A DNA stretch of 33,668 nucleotides from JALZAH01 sp051000755 (GTDB lineage Bacteria; Actinomycetota; Acidimicrobiia; Acidimicrobiales; Palsa-688): assembly GCA_051000755.1 (NCBI GenBank), contig JBPCNZ010000123.1:1-33668 (forward strand), given 5' to 3'. Shown in pieces: positions 8,401 through 16,720 of this stretch. The first letter of the stretch is position 1, and every line of letters begins with the position of its first letter. The notes beneath the pieces are model-generated. The model was not told the origin of the DNA, did no database searches, and saw nothing but the letters and a program-made list of their open reading frames with translations. A program made the translations under genes and the position numbers.

Positions 8401-8426
8401 CGGCCCGCCCGCATGGCGCCGGGCCG
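8401..8426. terminator. 7-bp GC hairpin between convergent genes
   Basis: CGGCCCG (8401-8407) pairs perfectly with CGGGCCG (8420-8426) over a 12-base loop, seven bases after the DUF5719-like stop and upstream of the ftsH stop. It may act from both sides, but no T tract is present. Confidence 0.4.
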
Positions 8427-8457
8427 CCGTGACCGCCGCCTCGCAGCGGGCCGCAGG

Positions 8458-10485
8458 CTACGAAGGTGGCCGCTGGCGCTGCCACGACCCGGTGGGCACG
8501 CCTGCCGGTCCGGCCGCAGGGACGGCCGGGGTGGCCCCAGGATCGGGGTGGCCGTTGGGGGCGGGCTGACCGAAGGCGGGGACCACCGACGCATCGTCGT
8601 GGATGGGCCTCCCAAACGCCTCGTCCACCAGTCGGCCGACCTCGGCACCGCCGATCGTCTCCTTCTCCAGCAGCGCTCCGGCCACCGCGGTGAGGCCCCG
8701 GCGGTGCTCGGTCAGCAGGCGGGTGGCCCGGGCCTCCTGCTCGCGCAGGATCCGCTCGACCTCCTCGTCGATGACCCTGGAGGTCACGTCGCTGTACTCC
8801 CGGCCGCTGTGCATCAGGTCGTCGCCGAGGAACACCTCGTTGTTCTCCCCCCACGCCATGGGCCCGACGCGGTCGCTCATGCCGAACTCCTTGACCATCT
8901 TGCGGGCCAGCTCCGTCGCCCGCTGCAGGTCGTTGGAGGCGCCGCTCGACAGGCTGGAGAGGACCAGGGCCTCGGCGCAGCGACCACCCATCATCACGCA
9001 GACGGCGTCCTCGATGTACTCACGCCAGTAGGTGTGGCGCTCCTCGATCGGCAGCTGCTGGGTGACGCCCAGCGCCATGCCGGTAGGAAGGATCGTCACC
9101 TTGTGGACAGGGTCGGCATCGGGCAGGACGTAGGCCAGGACGGCGTGGCCGCCCTCGTGGAAGGCCGTGGCCTCCTTCTCCTTGTCGGACAGGACCGTGG
9201 ACTCCCGCCGTTGGCCCATCAGCACCCGGTCGCGTGCCGCATCGAAATCGATCATCTCGATGGAGAGCGCGCCGCGGCGCACAGCATGGAGGGCGGCCTC
9301 GTTGACCAGGTTGGCCAGATCGGCCCCGCTCATCCCCGGCGTGCCCCGGGCGACGACGGAGAGGTCCACGTCGGGGGCCATGCGCTTGTTCTTGGAGTGA
9401 ACCCCGAGGATGGGCAGGCGCTCCTCGAGGTCGGGGAGGGGGACCACGACCTGACGGTCGAACCGGCCCGGGCGCAGCAGGGCCGAGTCGAGGATGTCGG
9501 GCCGGTTGGTGGCCGCCATCATCACCACGCCCTCCGTCGCCTCGAAACCGTCCATCTCCGCCAGCATCTGGTTGAGGGTCTGCTCCCGCTCGTCGTGGCC
9601 GCCGCCGAGGCCGGCGCCGCGCTTGCGACCGATCGAGTCGATCTCGTCGATGAAGATGATCGCCGGCGCCTGCTTGCGGGCCGTCTGGAACAGATCCCGG
9701 ACCCGGGAGGCTCCCACGCCGACGAACATCTCCATGAAGTCGGATCCGGTGACGGAGAGGAACGGCACCCCCGCCTCCCCGGCGACGGCTCGGGCCAAGA
9801 GGGTCTTGCCCGTCCCGGGCGGACCGACGAGGAGGACGCCCTTGGGGATCTTGGCCCCGATCTCCTGGAAGCGGTTGGCGGAGCGGAGGAAGTCGACGAC
9901 CTCCCGGATCTCCATCTTGACGCCCTCGTAACCGGCGACGTCGTTGAAGGTCGTCTTCGGTCGTTCCGTGGTGTACACCTTGGCCTTGGACCGACCGATC
10001 GACATCACCCCGTTCATCTGGCCCTGGGCCCGCCGGGTCACGAGGAGGAACACGCCGATGATCAGGCCGCCGAAGATCAGGTAGGGGAGGAGGCTGGCCC
10101 ACAGGCTCGGTGCGCCCGTCGTCAGCTGCAGATCCGGGATGTCCTTCTGGTAGAGCTGGAGAGCGGCACTGTTCTGGTCCAGGCTGGGCCCGGTCACCAT
10201 GAACTGCTGGCCGTCCTTGTTGGTGTAGGTCAGGGTGCCGCTGGCCTTGTTGACGGTCGCCTTCTGCACCTGGCCATTGTTCAAGGCCCCGTAGAACTGG
10301 CTGTAGCTCTGCTTGGATGCCGTGCTGGTGTGCAACACCTGGCCGATGACGATCGCCAGGATCAGCAACGTGACCAGCACGATCGCGATCCACCGCCAGT
10401 TGCCGCTGCTGGACGATCCGGAGGACGGTTGTCCCCCCTGGCGGTCCCCCCGACCAGGGCGAAGGTCTCCGGGCTGGCGACTCAT
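8458..10485 (-). CDS. ftsH: ATP-dependent zinc metalloprotease FtsH
   Basis: This is a 675-residue AAA+ membrane protease that degrades misfolded and regulatory membrane and cytosolic proteins. A Ser/Gly-rich N terminus is followed by a first membrane helix (about 30-52), a short extracytoplasmic domain and a second helix (about 130-150). The AAA module has Walker A GPPGTGKT (221-228), Walker B IIFIDE (276-281) and the second region of homology ATNRPDILDSALLRPGRFDR. The protease domain has the zinc motif HEGGH (443-447) and a distal acidic ligand in SNDLQRATELARKM. The middle residue of HExxH is Gly where Ala is usual; the metal and catalytic residues are intact. It is monocistronic and convergent with the DUF5719-like gene. 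A TACCAT ends 6 bases before the ATG, suggesting a leaderless transcript, although GAGAGG directly abuts the start. Confidence 0.98.
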   Translation of the reverse strand: MSRQPGDLRPGRGDRQGGQPSSGSSSSGNWRWIAIVLVTLLILAIVIGQVLHTSTASKQSYSQFYGALNNGQVQKATVNKASGTLTYTNKDGQQFMVTGPSLDQNSAALQLYQKDIPDLQLTTGAPSLWASLLPYLIFGGLIIGVFLLVTRRAQGQMNGVMSIGRSKAKVYTTERPKTTFNDVAGYEGVKMEIREVVDFLRSANRFQEIGAKIPKGVLLVGPPGTGKTLLARAVAGEAGVPFLSVTGSDFMEMFVGVGASRVRDLFQTARKQAPAIIFIDEIDSIGRKRGAGLGGGHDEREQTLNQMLAEMDGFEATEGVVMMAATNRPDILDSALLRPGRFDRQVVVPLPDLEERLPILGVHSKNKRMAPDVDLSVVARGTPGMSGADLANLVNEAALHAVRRGALSIEMIDFDAARDRVLMGQRRESTVLSDKEKEATAFHEGGHAVLAYVLPDADPVHKVTILPTGMALGVTQQLPIEERHTYWREYIEDAVCVMMGGRCAEALVLSSLSSGASNDLQRATELARKMVKEFGMSDRVGPMAWGENNEVFLGDDLMHSGREYSDVTSRVIDEEVERILREQEARATRLLTEHRRGLTAVAGALLEKETIGGAEVGRLVDEAFGRPIHDDASVVPAFGQPAPNGHPDPGATPAVPAAGPAGVPTGSWQRQRPPS

Positions 10486-10491
10486 CCTCTC

Positions 10492-10497
10492 ATGGTA
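10492..10497 (-). promoter_or_regulatory. Candidate -10 element (TACCAT) of ftsH
   Basis: On the minus strand TACCAT ends 6 bases before the ftsH ATG at 10485. The spacing matches leaderless actinobacterial promoters. The GAGAGG between them touches the start codon and is too close to act as a normal ribosome-binding site. Confidence 0.45.
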
Positions 10498-10553
10498 GGC
10501 GCCCCCGCTCCGTAGCCGTTGCAGGTATGCGCCTGGTCAGCACCGGTGACCGA

Positions 10554-10559
10554 TACGAT
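10554..10559 (+). promoter_or_regulatory. Candidate -10 element (TACGAT) of the DUF3499 gene
   Basis: TACGAT ends 8 bases before the ATG at 10568 and no Shine-Dalgarno is present. This is the expected geometry of a leaderless transcript. No -35 match is evident. Confidence 0.5.
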
Positions 10560-10567
10560 TCGACGGC

Positions 10568-10822
10568 ATGAGCAGAGCGACCGTTTGCGCCCGTCCGGGC
10601 TGCCAGGGCGAGGCGACCGCCTGGCTCACCTACGACTACGGCGGTCAGCGGGTCTGGCTCGACGGCGAACCGGGACTCGAGGATGGCGACCAGTGGGGGT
10701 TGTGCAGTGCCCACGCCGGGAGACTGAGCTCACCGCGGGGATGGACCCTGATCGACCGTCGTCTCGGGCGGGCGCCAACCCGCTACGTCCCCGCCTCTCC
10801 CTTTGCTCCGCTGGCCTCCTGA
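10568..10822 (+). CDS. DUF3499-family small zinc-binding-like protein
   Basis: This is an 84-residue protein beginning MSRATVCARPGCQGEATAWL and containing LCSAHAGRLSSPRGW. Two cysteines in CARPGC near the N terminus, with Cys and His in CSAH about 35 residues later, form a plausible C-x4-C / C-x2-H zinc site. The PRGW ending of the core is typical of DUF3499, which is found next to phosphomannomutase genes throughout actinobacteria (Rv3258c in Mycobacterium tuberculosis is, from memory, the corresponding protein). Function is unknown. Here it is separated from the phosphomannomutase gene by a large membrane-protein gene. The C-terminal 20 residues beyond the conserved core look disordered. 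Confidence 0.85.
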   Translation: MSRATVCARPGCQGEATAWLTYDYGGQRVWLDGEPGLEDGDQWGLCSAHAGRLSSPRGWTLIDRRLGRAPTRYVPASPFAPLAS

Positions 10823-10926
10823 CCCGCCAACCAACCGACGGGCAGGCAACATAGGGAACCGATGTCGTCCTCCGTGCCGCACGCCACCGCTGTCGCCTTC
10901 GCCACTCCTACCGGCCTGATGCACCC

Positions 10927-13629
10927 GTGAGCTTCACCGAGGTCCTGGAGCGCCGGAGCAAACCCAGGGCCGATCCGGGCGAGTCCGGCGAACCCACCCC
11001 TCCCGACGGCGAGGGATCCCCCCCTTCCCCTCCGCCCCGGCCCCCCTGGTGGGGGCCGCTGCTCGCCCGGTTGGTCCAGCCCGAGTCGCTGATCACCCTG
11101 GCCGTCGTCGCCGTGTGCGTCATCTTCACCTTCGTCGAGCTCCAGCCGTCGAAGATCTTCGCCAACACGACGCCGGCGGGCGGGGACATGGGCGCCCACG
11201 TCTGGCTCCCGGCCTTCTTGAAGGACCATCTTCTCGGCCATCTGCGGGCCACCGGTTGGACCCAGGACTGGTACGACGGCTTCCCGGCCCTGACCTACTA
11301 CTTCCCGTTGCCGATGTGGGCCATCGCCTTCCTCAGCTACGTCATCCCCTACAACATCGCCTTCAAGATGGTCACCATCGTGGGCCTGGTGAGCCTGCCC
11401 ATCTGCGCCTGGGCCTTCGGCCGCATGGCCCGCATGCGCTTCCCCGGTCCGGCGTGCCTGGCCGTCGCCTCCGTCGCCTACCTCTTCTCCCGGGACTTCA
11501 CGATCTACGGGGGCAACATCGCCTCGACCATGGCTGGGGAGTTCTCTTTCTCCATCAGTCTGTCCCTGGCCCTGCTGTTCCTGGGGCTGGTGGCGCGGGG
11601 TCTTCGCACCGGTCGCGGTCGGGCTCTCGCCGCCGCGGTGCTGTGCTGTTGCGCCCTCTCCCACATCCTTCCCATGTTCTTCGCGGTCGGCGGGGCGATC
11701 GTCATGACCGTGATGCGCCTCGAGCGCCGCCGGTACCGCTGGCTCATCCCGGTCCTGGTGGTTGGAGGAGCCCTGACCGCCTTCTGGGCCTTCCCCTTCG
11801 AGTACCGCCTTCCCTACGCCACCAACATGGGCTACGAGAAGCTCACCACCTACATCAGCTCGCTCTTCCCCACCAAGGACCTGTGGCTGTTCGTGCTGGC
11901 CACCGCCGGCATCGTGCTGTCCCTGGCCCGACGGCGACGGACCGGGACGTTCCTGTCCATCATGACCGTGCTGTGCGCCATCGTCTTCTGCGTGGCCCCC
12001 CAGGCCCGCCTTTGGAACGCGCGCGTCCTGCCGTTCTGGTTCCTGCTGTTGTACCTGCTGGCGGGGGTGGCCCTGGCCGAGATCGGCGCCCTGATCGCCG
12101 AGGCCGCCACGCGCGACCCCCTGCGGGCCCGCCCGTCGATGCTGCCGGTCCCCGTCGTCGCCCTCATCATCGGGCTGCTGTGGGTCGGCTTCCCGCTGCG
12201 GATCCTGCCGTTCGGCCACGTCGACAACCGCACCGGCAAGTACAGCTGGCTGGGCATCACCAGCGCCGACACGTCCTACGTGCCCGACTGGGTCCGGTGG
12301 AACTTCAGCGGCTACCAATCGACGTCGAAGGCGCGCAGCGCCGAGTACTTCGCCCTGGTCAACGAGATGAAGGCGCTCGGCCAGAACCCCGCCGACGGGT
12401 GCGGCCAGGCCGACTGGGAGTACGAGCCCGAGCTCGACCAGATGGGGACCCCTGACGCCCTGATGCTCCTGCCGTACTGGACCAAGGGCTGCATCGGGTC
12501 GATGGAGGGCCTCTACTACGAGTCGTCCGCCACCACCCCGTATCACTTCCTCGACGCCTCGGAGCTGTCGCTGCACCCCGCCGACCCGGAGCGGGGCCTC
12601 AACTACCCCAAGACCACCCTGGTCACCCCCTCGGGCAGCTCGACGCCCGATGTGGCCGCCGGTGTCGCCCACCTGCAGATGCTCGGGGTCAAGTACTACA
12701 TGGCCCTCACCCCCGAGACCCAGGTCCAAGCGGACGCCAACCCCGATCTCAACCAGGTCGGTTCCGTGGGACCGTACCCGGTCAGCTACACCACCAACGG
12801 GTCGACGTCGGTCGTCCAGCGGACCTGGAAGATCTACAAGGTGGCCAACTCCGGCAAGGTCATGCCCCTCACCAACCAGCCCGTGGTGATGAAGGGGACG
12901 TCCTCGGGCGGCAACGCGTGGCTCAATGCCTCGGAGTCGTGGTACCTCGACCCGTCCCGTTCGGACGTGTTCGAGGCTGCCTCAGGGCCGAGCGGCTGGG
13001 CCCGGGTCTCCGCGGCGGACACGTCGCCGCCGCGCACCCCACTCCCGCCGGTCAACGTGAGCAACGTCAAGATCGGCGATGACACCGTCAACTTCAACGT
13101 CGACCGCACCGGAGTTCCCGTGCTCGTCAAGGTGTCGTACTTCCCCAACTGGAAGGTCTCCGGGGCCAAGGCCGTCTACCGGGTCACGCCCAACTTGATG
13201 GTCGTGGTTCCCACCTCCAAGCATGTCCGTCTGCACTACGGCTACACCCCCATCGACTGGTTCGGGTTCCTGGTGACCCTGGCGGGGATCGCCGGCTTCG
13301 TCGCCCTGATCCGCCTGAAGCCCGTCCGTTACGCCCTCCGGCGCCCGACCCAGGCACCGGGCCCGCCCACCGCCGTCGAGCCCGCCCCGGTCGACGACAG
13401 CTCAGCCGGCATGAGCGAGCCCTACCGGCGGCTCGGCTCGGCCCTCGCCGACGCCCTCCCGGCGGGAGGTCGGGGTCCCAACGGCGACCTCGATCTGTGG
13501 CTCGGCCACCCCGGTGGCCTCGATCTGGCCCGGTACTACGCCACCGGCTGGCAGGGCCGGTCGACCGGGGCGGAGCCGGCCCCGCCCGAACCCCCGACCC
13601 CGAACGCGGATGAGGGGGTCGCTGAGTAA
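10927..13629 (+). CDS. Large polytopic membrane protein, GT-C-like, function unknown
   Basis: This is a 900-residue protein. A Pro- and charge-rich cytoplasmic N terminus (about 1-40) precedes a first helix. The first extracytoplasmic loop has an acidic motif GGDMGAH followed by TGWTQDWYDGFPALTYYFPL, which resembles the first loop of GT-C glycosyltransferases and YfhO-type proteins. Roughly ten membrane helices follow. A large extracytoplasmic domain includes MLGVKYYMALTPE, then a last helix (about 780-795) and a disordered cytoplasmic tail. The GTG at 10927 is the first plausible start; no Shine-Dalgarno is seen. The VKYYM stretch parallels VRYIV in the GT2/membrane protein upstream, so the two may share an exterior fold. 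A lipid-linked-sugar transferase role is likely but unproven. It ends 13 bases before the phosphomannomutase start. Confidence 0.8.
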   Translation: MSFTEVLERRSKPRADPGESGEPTPPDGEGSPPSPPPRPPWWGPLLARLVQPESLITLAVVAVCVIFTFVELQPSKIFANTTPAGGDMGAHVWLPAFLKDHLLGHLRATGWTQDWYDGFPALTYYFPLPMWAIAFLSYVIPYNIAFKMVTIVGLVSLPICAWAFGRMARMRFPGPACLAVASVAYLFSRDFTIYGGNIASTMAGEFSFSISLSLALLFLGLVARGLRTGRGRALAAAVLCCCALSHILPMFFAVGGAIVMTVMRLERRRYRWLIPVLVVGGALTAFWAFPFEYRLPYATNMGYEKLTTYISSLFPTKDLWLFVLATAGIVLSLARRRRTGTFLSIMTVLCAIVFCVAPQARLWNARVLPFWFLLLYLLAGVALAEIGALIAEAATRDPLRARPSMLPVPVVALIIGLLWVGFPLRILPFGHVDNRTGKYSWLGITSADTSYVPDWVRWNFSGYQSTSKARSAEYFALVNEMKALGQNPADGCGQADWEYEPELDQMGTPDALMLLPYWTKGCIGSMEGLYYESSATTPYHFLDASELSLHPADPERGLNYPKTTLVTPSGSSTPDVAAGVAHLQMLGVKYYMALTPETQVQADANPDLNQVGSVGPYPVSYTTNGSTSVVQRTWKIYKVANSGKVMPLTNQPVVMKGTSSGGNAWLNASESWYLDPSRSDVFEAASGPSGWARVSAADTSPPRTPLPPVNVSNVKIGDDTVNFNVDRTGVPVLVKVSYFPNWKVSGAKAVYRVTPNLMVVVPTSKHVRLHYGYTPIDWFGFLVTLAGIAGFVALIRLKPVRYALRRPTQAPGPPTAVEPAPVDDSSAGMSEPYRRLGSALADALPAGGRGPNGDLDLWLGHPGGLDLARYYATGWQGRSTGAEPAPPEPPTPNADEGVAE

Positions 13630-13632
13630 GGT
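13627..13632 (+). promoter_or_regulatory. Candidate -10 element (TAAGGT) of the phosphomannomutase gene
   Basis: TAAGGT begins with the TAA stop of the upstream gene and ends 10 bases before the ATG at 13643, which lacks a Shine-Dalgarno. It would give an internal short-leader promoter inside the cluster. Confidence 0.35.
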
Positions 13633-13642
13633 TGCGCCCGGC

Positions 13643-15001
13643 ATGAGCGTTCCCGACGAGGTTTTCAAGGCCTATGACATTCGAGGGACCGTCCCGGACC
13701 AGTTCGATGCCGATCTGGCCCGCTCCATCGGTACCGCCTTCGCCGCTTTCGCCGCCGCCCCCACCATCGTGGTGGGACGCGACATGCGGGCGTCAGGGGT
13801 CGAGCTGTCCCGGGCGTTCGCCGAGGGCGCCACGGCTCACGGAGCCGACATCGTCGACCTGGGACTGACGTCGACCGACGAACTGTATTTCGCTTCCGGC
13901 TACCTCGACGCCCCGGGGGCCATGTTCACCGCTTCGCACAACCCGGCCCGCTACAACGGGATCAAGCTGTGCCTCTCCGGAGCCCGCCCGGTCGGGGAGG
14001 AGTCGGGGTTGGCCGAGATCAAGGCGGCCGTCACGGACGGCTCGACGCCGGCCGGGCCGGGTCCGGTCGGCTCCATCACCCAGCGCGACGTTCTCGACGG
14101 CTACGCGGCCAAGGTCCGCTCGTTCGTCGACATCAGCTCCCTGTCGCCCTTCAAGGTGGTGGCGGATACGGCCAACGGGATGGGCGGTCTGGTCGTTCCC
14201 GCCGTCTTCGAGGGTCTGGGCTTCGATCTCGAGATCCTCTTCGCCGAGCTCGACGGTTCGTTCCCCAACCACCCGGCCGATCCCATCCAGGCCGCCAACC
14301 TCGTCGATCTCCGTCAACGGATCGTCGAGACGGGCGCCGACCTGGGTCTGGCCTTCGACGGCGACGCCGACCGTTGCTTCTTGGTGGACGACGCCGGCGA
14401 GCCCGTTCCCGGGTCGACAACCACCGCGATGGTCGCCGCGGCCATGCTCGAGAAGTACCCCGGGGCGACCATTCTCCACAACCTCATCTGCTCCAAGGCG
14501 GTCCCGGAGATCATCAGGGAGCGCGGTGGAACGCCGGTGGTGACACGGGTCGGGCACTCTTACATCAAAGGGGTCATGGCCACCACCGACGCGGTGTTCG
14601 GAGGCGAGCACTCGGGCCACTACTACTTCCGGGACAACTACCGGGCCGACTCCGGTTGCATCGCCGCCCTCGTGGTGACCGAGTTGCTCTCGGCCGCCGG
14701 CCGGCCCCTCTCGGAGGTCCGCAAGGACTTCGAGCGATATGCCGACTCCGGCGAGATCAACACGGAGGTGGCCAACCCGCGAGCGGTCATCGACGCGGTG
14801 GCGGCGGCCTACGCCGAGGCTTCAGCGACCGCCGAGCAATCCCGGATGGACGGCCTCACCGTCGATTTCGGGAGCTGGTGGTTCAACCTGCGCCCCTCCA
14901 ACACCGAACCCCTGCTCCGGCTGAATCTCGAAGCGGCTCGCGCCCCCGAATGCGCGGCCCGCGTCGATGAGGTCGTGGCCCTCATCAAGGAGCTCGCCTA
15001 G
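13643..15001 (+). CDS. manB: Phosphomannomutase/phosphoglucomutase
   Basis: This is a 452-residue alpha-D-phosphohexomutase interconverting hexose 6- and 1-phosphates, here most likely mannose for GDP-mannose synthesis. The four-domain signature is complete. The phosphoserine loop is TASHNP with Ser98, the metal loop is DGDADR (239-244), and the sugar-recognition motif is GGEHSGH. The phosphate-binding loop RPSNTEPLLRL is near the C terminus. ATG 13643 begins MSVPDEVFKAYDIRG, the standard N terminus; the open frame upstream lies inside the preceding gene in another frame. The stop shares one base with the GTG of the Trm112-like gene (TAGTG), so the two are co-transcribed. The order DUF3499, phosphomannomutase, Trm112-like, isomerase is a conserved actinobacterial arrangement. 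Confidence 0.96.
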   Translation: MSVPDEVFKAYDIRGTVPDQFDADLARSIGTAFAAFAAAPTIVVGRDMRASGVELSRAFAEGATAHGADIVDLGLTSTDELYFASGYLDAPGAMFTASHNPARYNGIKLCLSGARPVGEESGLAEIKAAVTDGSTPAGPGPVGSITQRDVLDGYAAKVRSFVDISSLSPFKVVADTANGMGGLVVPAVFEGLGFDLEILFAELDGSFPNHPADPIQAANLVDLRQRIVETGADLGLAFDGDADRCFLVDDAGEPVPGSTTTAMVAAAMLEKYPGATILHNLICSKAVPEIIRERGGTPVVTRVGHSYIKGVMATTDAVFGGEHSGHYYFRDNYRADSGCIAALVVTELLSAAGRPLSEVRKDFERYADSGEINTEVANPRAVIDAVAAAYAEASATAEQSRMDGLTVDFGSWWFNLRPSNTEPLLRLNLEAARAPECAARVDEVVALIKELA

Positions 15002-15237
15002 TGGCTCTCGACCCGAAGCTTCTGGAGATCCTGGCCTGCCCCGAGGACAAGGGGCCCCTGTTGTACTTCCCCGACGAGGATTCGCTCTACAACCCCAGGC
15101 TGAAGCGGCGCTACACGATCACTGACGACATCCCGATCATGCTCATCGACGAGGCCGAGACGGTCGACGACGCCGAGGACCAGCGCCTGCGGGCCCGGGC
15201 CGACGCCGAGGGCATCGCCCCCACCTTCACCGCCTGA
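15001..15237 (+). CDS. Trm112-like (UPF0434) small protein
   Basis: This is a 78-residue protein starting VALDPKLLEILACPEDKGPL, the N-terminal signature of bacterial Trm112/YcaR-type proteins. The usual second half follows (YNPRLKRRYTITDDIPIML, then an acidic stretch). In eukaryotes and archaea Trm112 activates methyltransferases; the bacterial members are mostly uncharacterised. Only one cysteine of the usual zinc set (ACPEDKG) is seen, so zinc binding is doubtful. The GTG start overlaps the phosphomannomutase stop by one base. The gene sits between phosphomannomutase and the phospho-sugar isomerase, which suggests a shared role in hexose-phosphate metabolism. Confidence 0.92.
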   Translation: MALDPKLLEILACPEDKGPLLYFPDEDSLYNPRLKRRYTITDDIPIMLIDEAETVDDAEDQRLRARADAEGIAPTFTA

Positions 15238-15318
15238 GCGGTGACCACCCCGCCAGCGGTCGCCTCGTCGGCGCCGAAGCTGGACAACCGTACGTCCGAA
15301 CGACAGGGAGGGACACGC

Positions 15319-16353
15319 GTGGCCGTACTCGACACCGTGGGCATGTTCGATCTGGCCGAGGCCCTGCCCGAACAGGTCGCCGACGCCGTCATCAGAACCC
15401 GGCTTCTGGGTTCGGTGACCGATCCCGAGACGATCGAGTCCGTCGTGGTGCTGGGCATGGGCGGGAGCGGGGTGGCCGGTGACATCCTCCAAGCCATCGC
15501 CGCGCCCCTCCTGCCGGTCCCGGTGGTGACGGTCAAGTCCTACGAGCTGCCCGCCTTCGTTGGCGAGGGATCCCTGGTCTTCGCCATCTCCGCCTCCGGC
15601 AACACCGAGGAGACCATCCAATCCGCCTCCGACGCGGCCCTGGCCGGAGCGAAGATGGTGGTCGTCACCGGCGGAGGCGAGCTGGCCCACCTGGCGGAGA
15701 GCTGGGCCGCTCCGGTGGTGTCGGTACCTCGTGAGATCCCCCAACCCCGGGCGGCCATCGGGTCCATGGCGTTCCCACCGCTGGTGGTCCTCGAGAACAT
15801 GGGCCTCCTGTTGACCAGCGATTACTGGATCGACGCAGCCGTCGATCAGCTGGCCCGCCGCCGGGACGCCTTCGTCGTCGCCGGCGACACCTCCCCCGCC
15901 GCCGAGGTGGCCCGCCGGATCGGGAGGACCCTGCCCCTGATCAGCGGCAGCGAAGGGGTGGGATCGGTGGCCGCCATGCGCTGGAAGACCCAGATCAACG
16001 AGAACGCCAAGGCCCCAGCGTTCTGGTCGTCCCAGCCCGAGCTGTGCCACAACGAGGTGTGCGGTTGGGGCCAGCACGGCGACGTGACCCGTCAGGTTCT
16101 CTCCGCCGTGGCGCTGCGCCACGACAACGAGCATCCCCAGGTCGGGCGCCGCTTCGACCTGATCGCCGAGATCGAGCGGGAGGTGCTGGCCGACGTCATC
16201 GAGGTTCGCGCCGAAGGCGACGGGGATCTGGCCCAGCTCTTCGACCTCATCCTCTTCGGCGACTACACCTCGTTGTGGATGGCCGCCCGGGGCGGGGTCG
16301 ACCCCGGCCCCACGCCCGTCCCGGTCGAGCTCAAGGAACCGCTCGGCGCCTGA
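15319..16353 (+). CDS. Bifunctional phosphoglucose/phosphomannose isomerase (SIS domains)
   Basis: This is a 344-residue protein with two SIS domains. The first includes VVLGMGGSGVAGDIL and ISASGNTEETIQSA, the phosphate-binding loops of the PGI/PMI family; the second begins around PLISGSEGVGSVAAMRWKTQ. The segment NENAKAPAFWSSQPELCHNE carries the catalytic-region Glu and His of this family. The enzyme interconverts fructose 6-phosphate with glucose or mannose 6-phosphate, which feeds the phosphomannomutase upstream. The GTG at 15319 is chosen because GGGAGGG lies 6 bases ahead and MAVLDTVGMFD matches the usual N terminus. A GTG at 15241, three bases after the Trm112-like stop, would add 26 residues of low-complexity sequence and cannot be excluded. 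Confidence 0.92.
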   Translation: MAVLDTVGMFDLAEALPEQVADAVIRTRLLGSVTDPETIESVVVLGMGGSGVAGDILQAIAAPLLPVPVVTVKSYELPAFVGEGSLVFAISASGNTEETIQSASDAALAGAKMVVVTGGGELAHLAESWAAPVVSVPREIPQPRAAIGSMAFPPLVVLENMGLLLTSDYWIDAAVDQLARRRDAFVVAGDTSPAAEVARRIGRTLPLISGSEGVGSVAAMRWKTQINENAKAPAFWSSQPELCHNEVCGWGQHGDVTRQVLSAVALRHDNEHPQVGRRFDLIAEIEREVLADVIEVRAEGDGDLAQLFDLILFGDYTSLWMAARGGVDPGPTPVPVELKEPLGA

Positions 16354-16711
16354 GTTCCCCTCGGGTCGGACCTCAGCGGGTCTGTGGTTGCAAGTCGATG
16401 CCAGTCGCAGGCGAAACGACCCACGTAAGGCAACTCTTGGTTGCTGAGCATGGTGCGGCTTAGGGGTAAGACCTGCCCGCCCTCGTGGCGAATGGCGCCG
16501 CGAGGGAGGAGACGACACGACGCGGGATCATCGGGAGGGTTGGGGATTTCCCGCCTCTCCCGGCCCGAACAAGGTCGCAGCAGGCGAGTGTGGGGTCAAA
16601 GACCAGGTCAGCCGCTGAGGTCCGCGGGCGCCGAGACCGACGGCGGTCCGGTCCTGGTCCTAGCCCGATCGGACTACGTCCCCGTCGCCTCCCTGGTCCG
16701 AGCGGGCTACC
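16354..16711. other. Gene-free 358-base gap with three hairpins
   Basis: No convincing coding frame is present. Three hairpins can be drawn: GCAAC/GTTGC at 16430-16444 (5-base loop), an 11-bp stem with one G-U pair and a 5-base loop at 16480-16506 (CCCTCG pairing with CGAGGG), and CGGGAG/CTCCCG at 16532-16562. None ends in a T tract. The tract could hold a small RNA, or regulatory structure for the isomerase 3' end or for the response regulator. I do not recognise any known riboswitch in it. Confidence 0.5.
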
Positions 16712-16713
16712 GT
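16708..16713 (+). promoter_or_regulatory. Candidate -10 element (TACCGT) of the response-regulator gene
   Basis: TACCGT ends 7 bases before the ATG at 16721, matching leaderless geometry. It covers the alternative GTG at 16712, which argues for 16721 as the start. Confidence 0.45.
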
Positions 16714-16720
16714 GCAGCCC

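Noticed and set aside
16263..16451. 62-codon minus-strand frame starting MLSNQELPYVGRFACDW
   Set aside because: Its first part lies in the structured gap and its second part is antisense to the isomerase; codon use is unlike the neighbours and no ribosome-binding site is seen.
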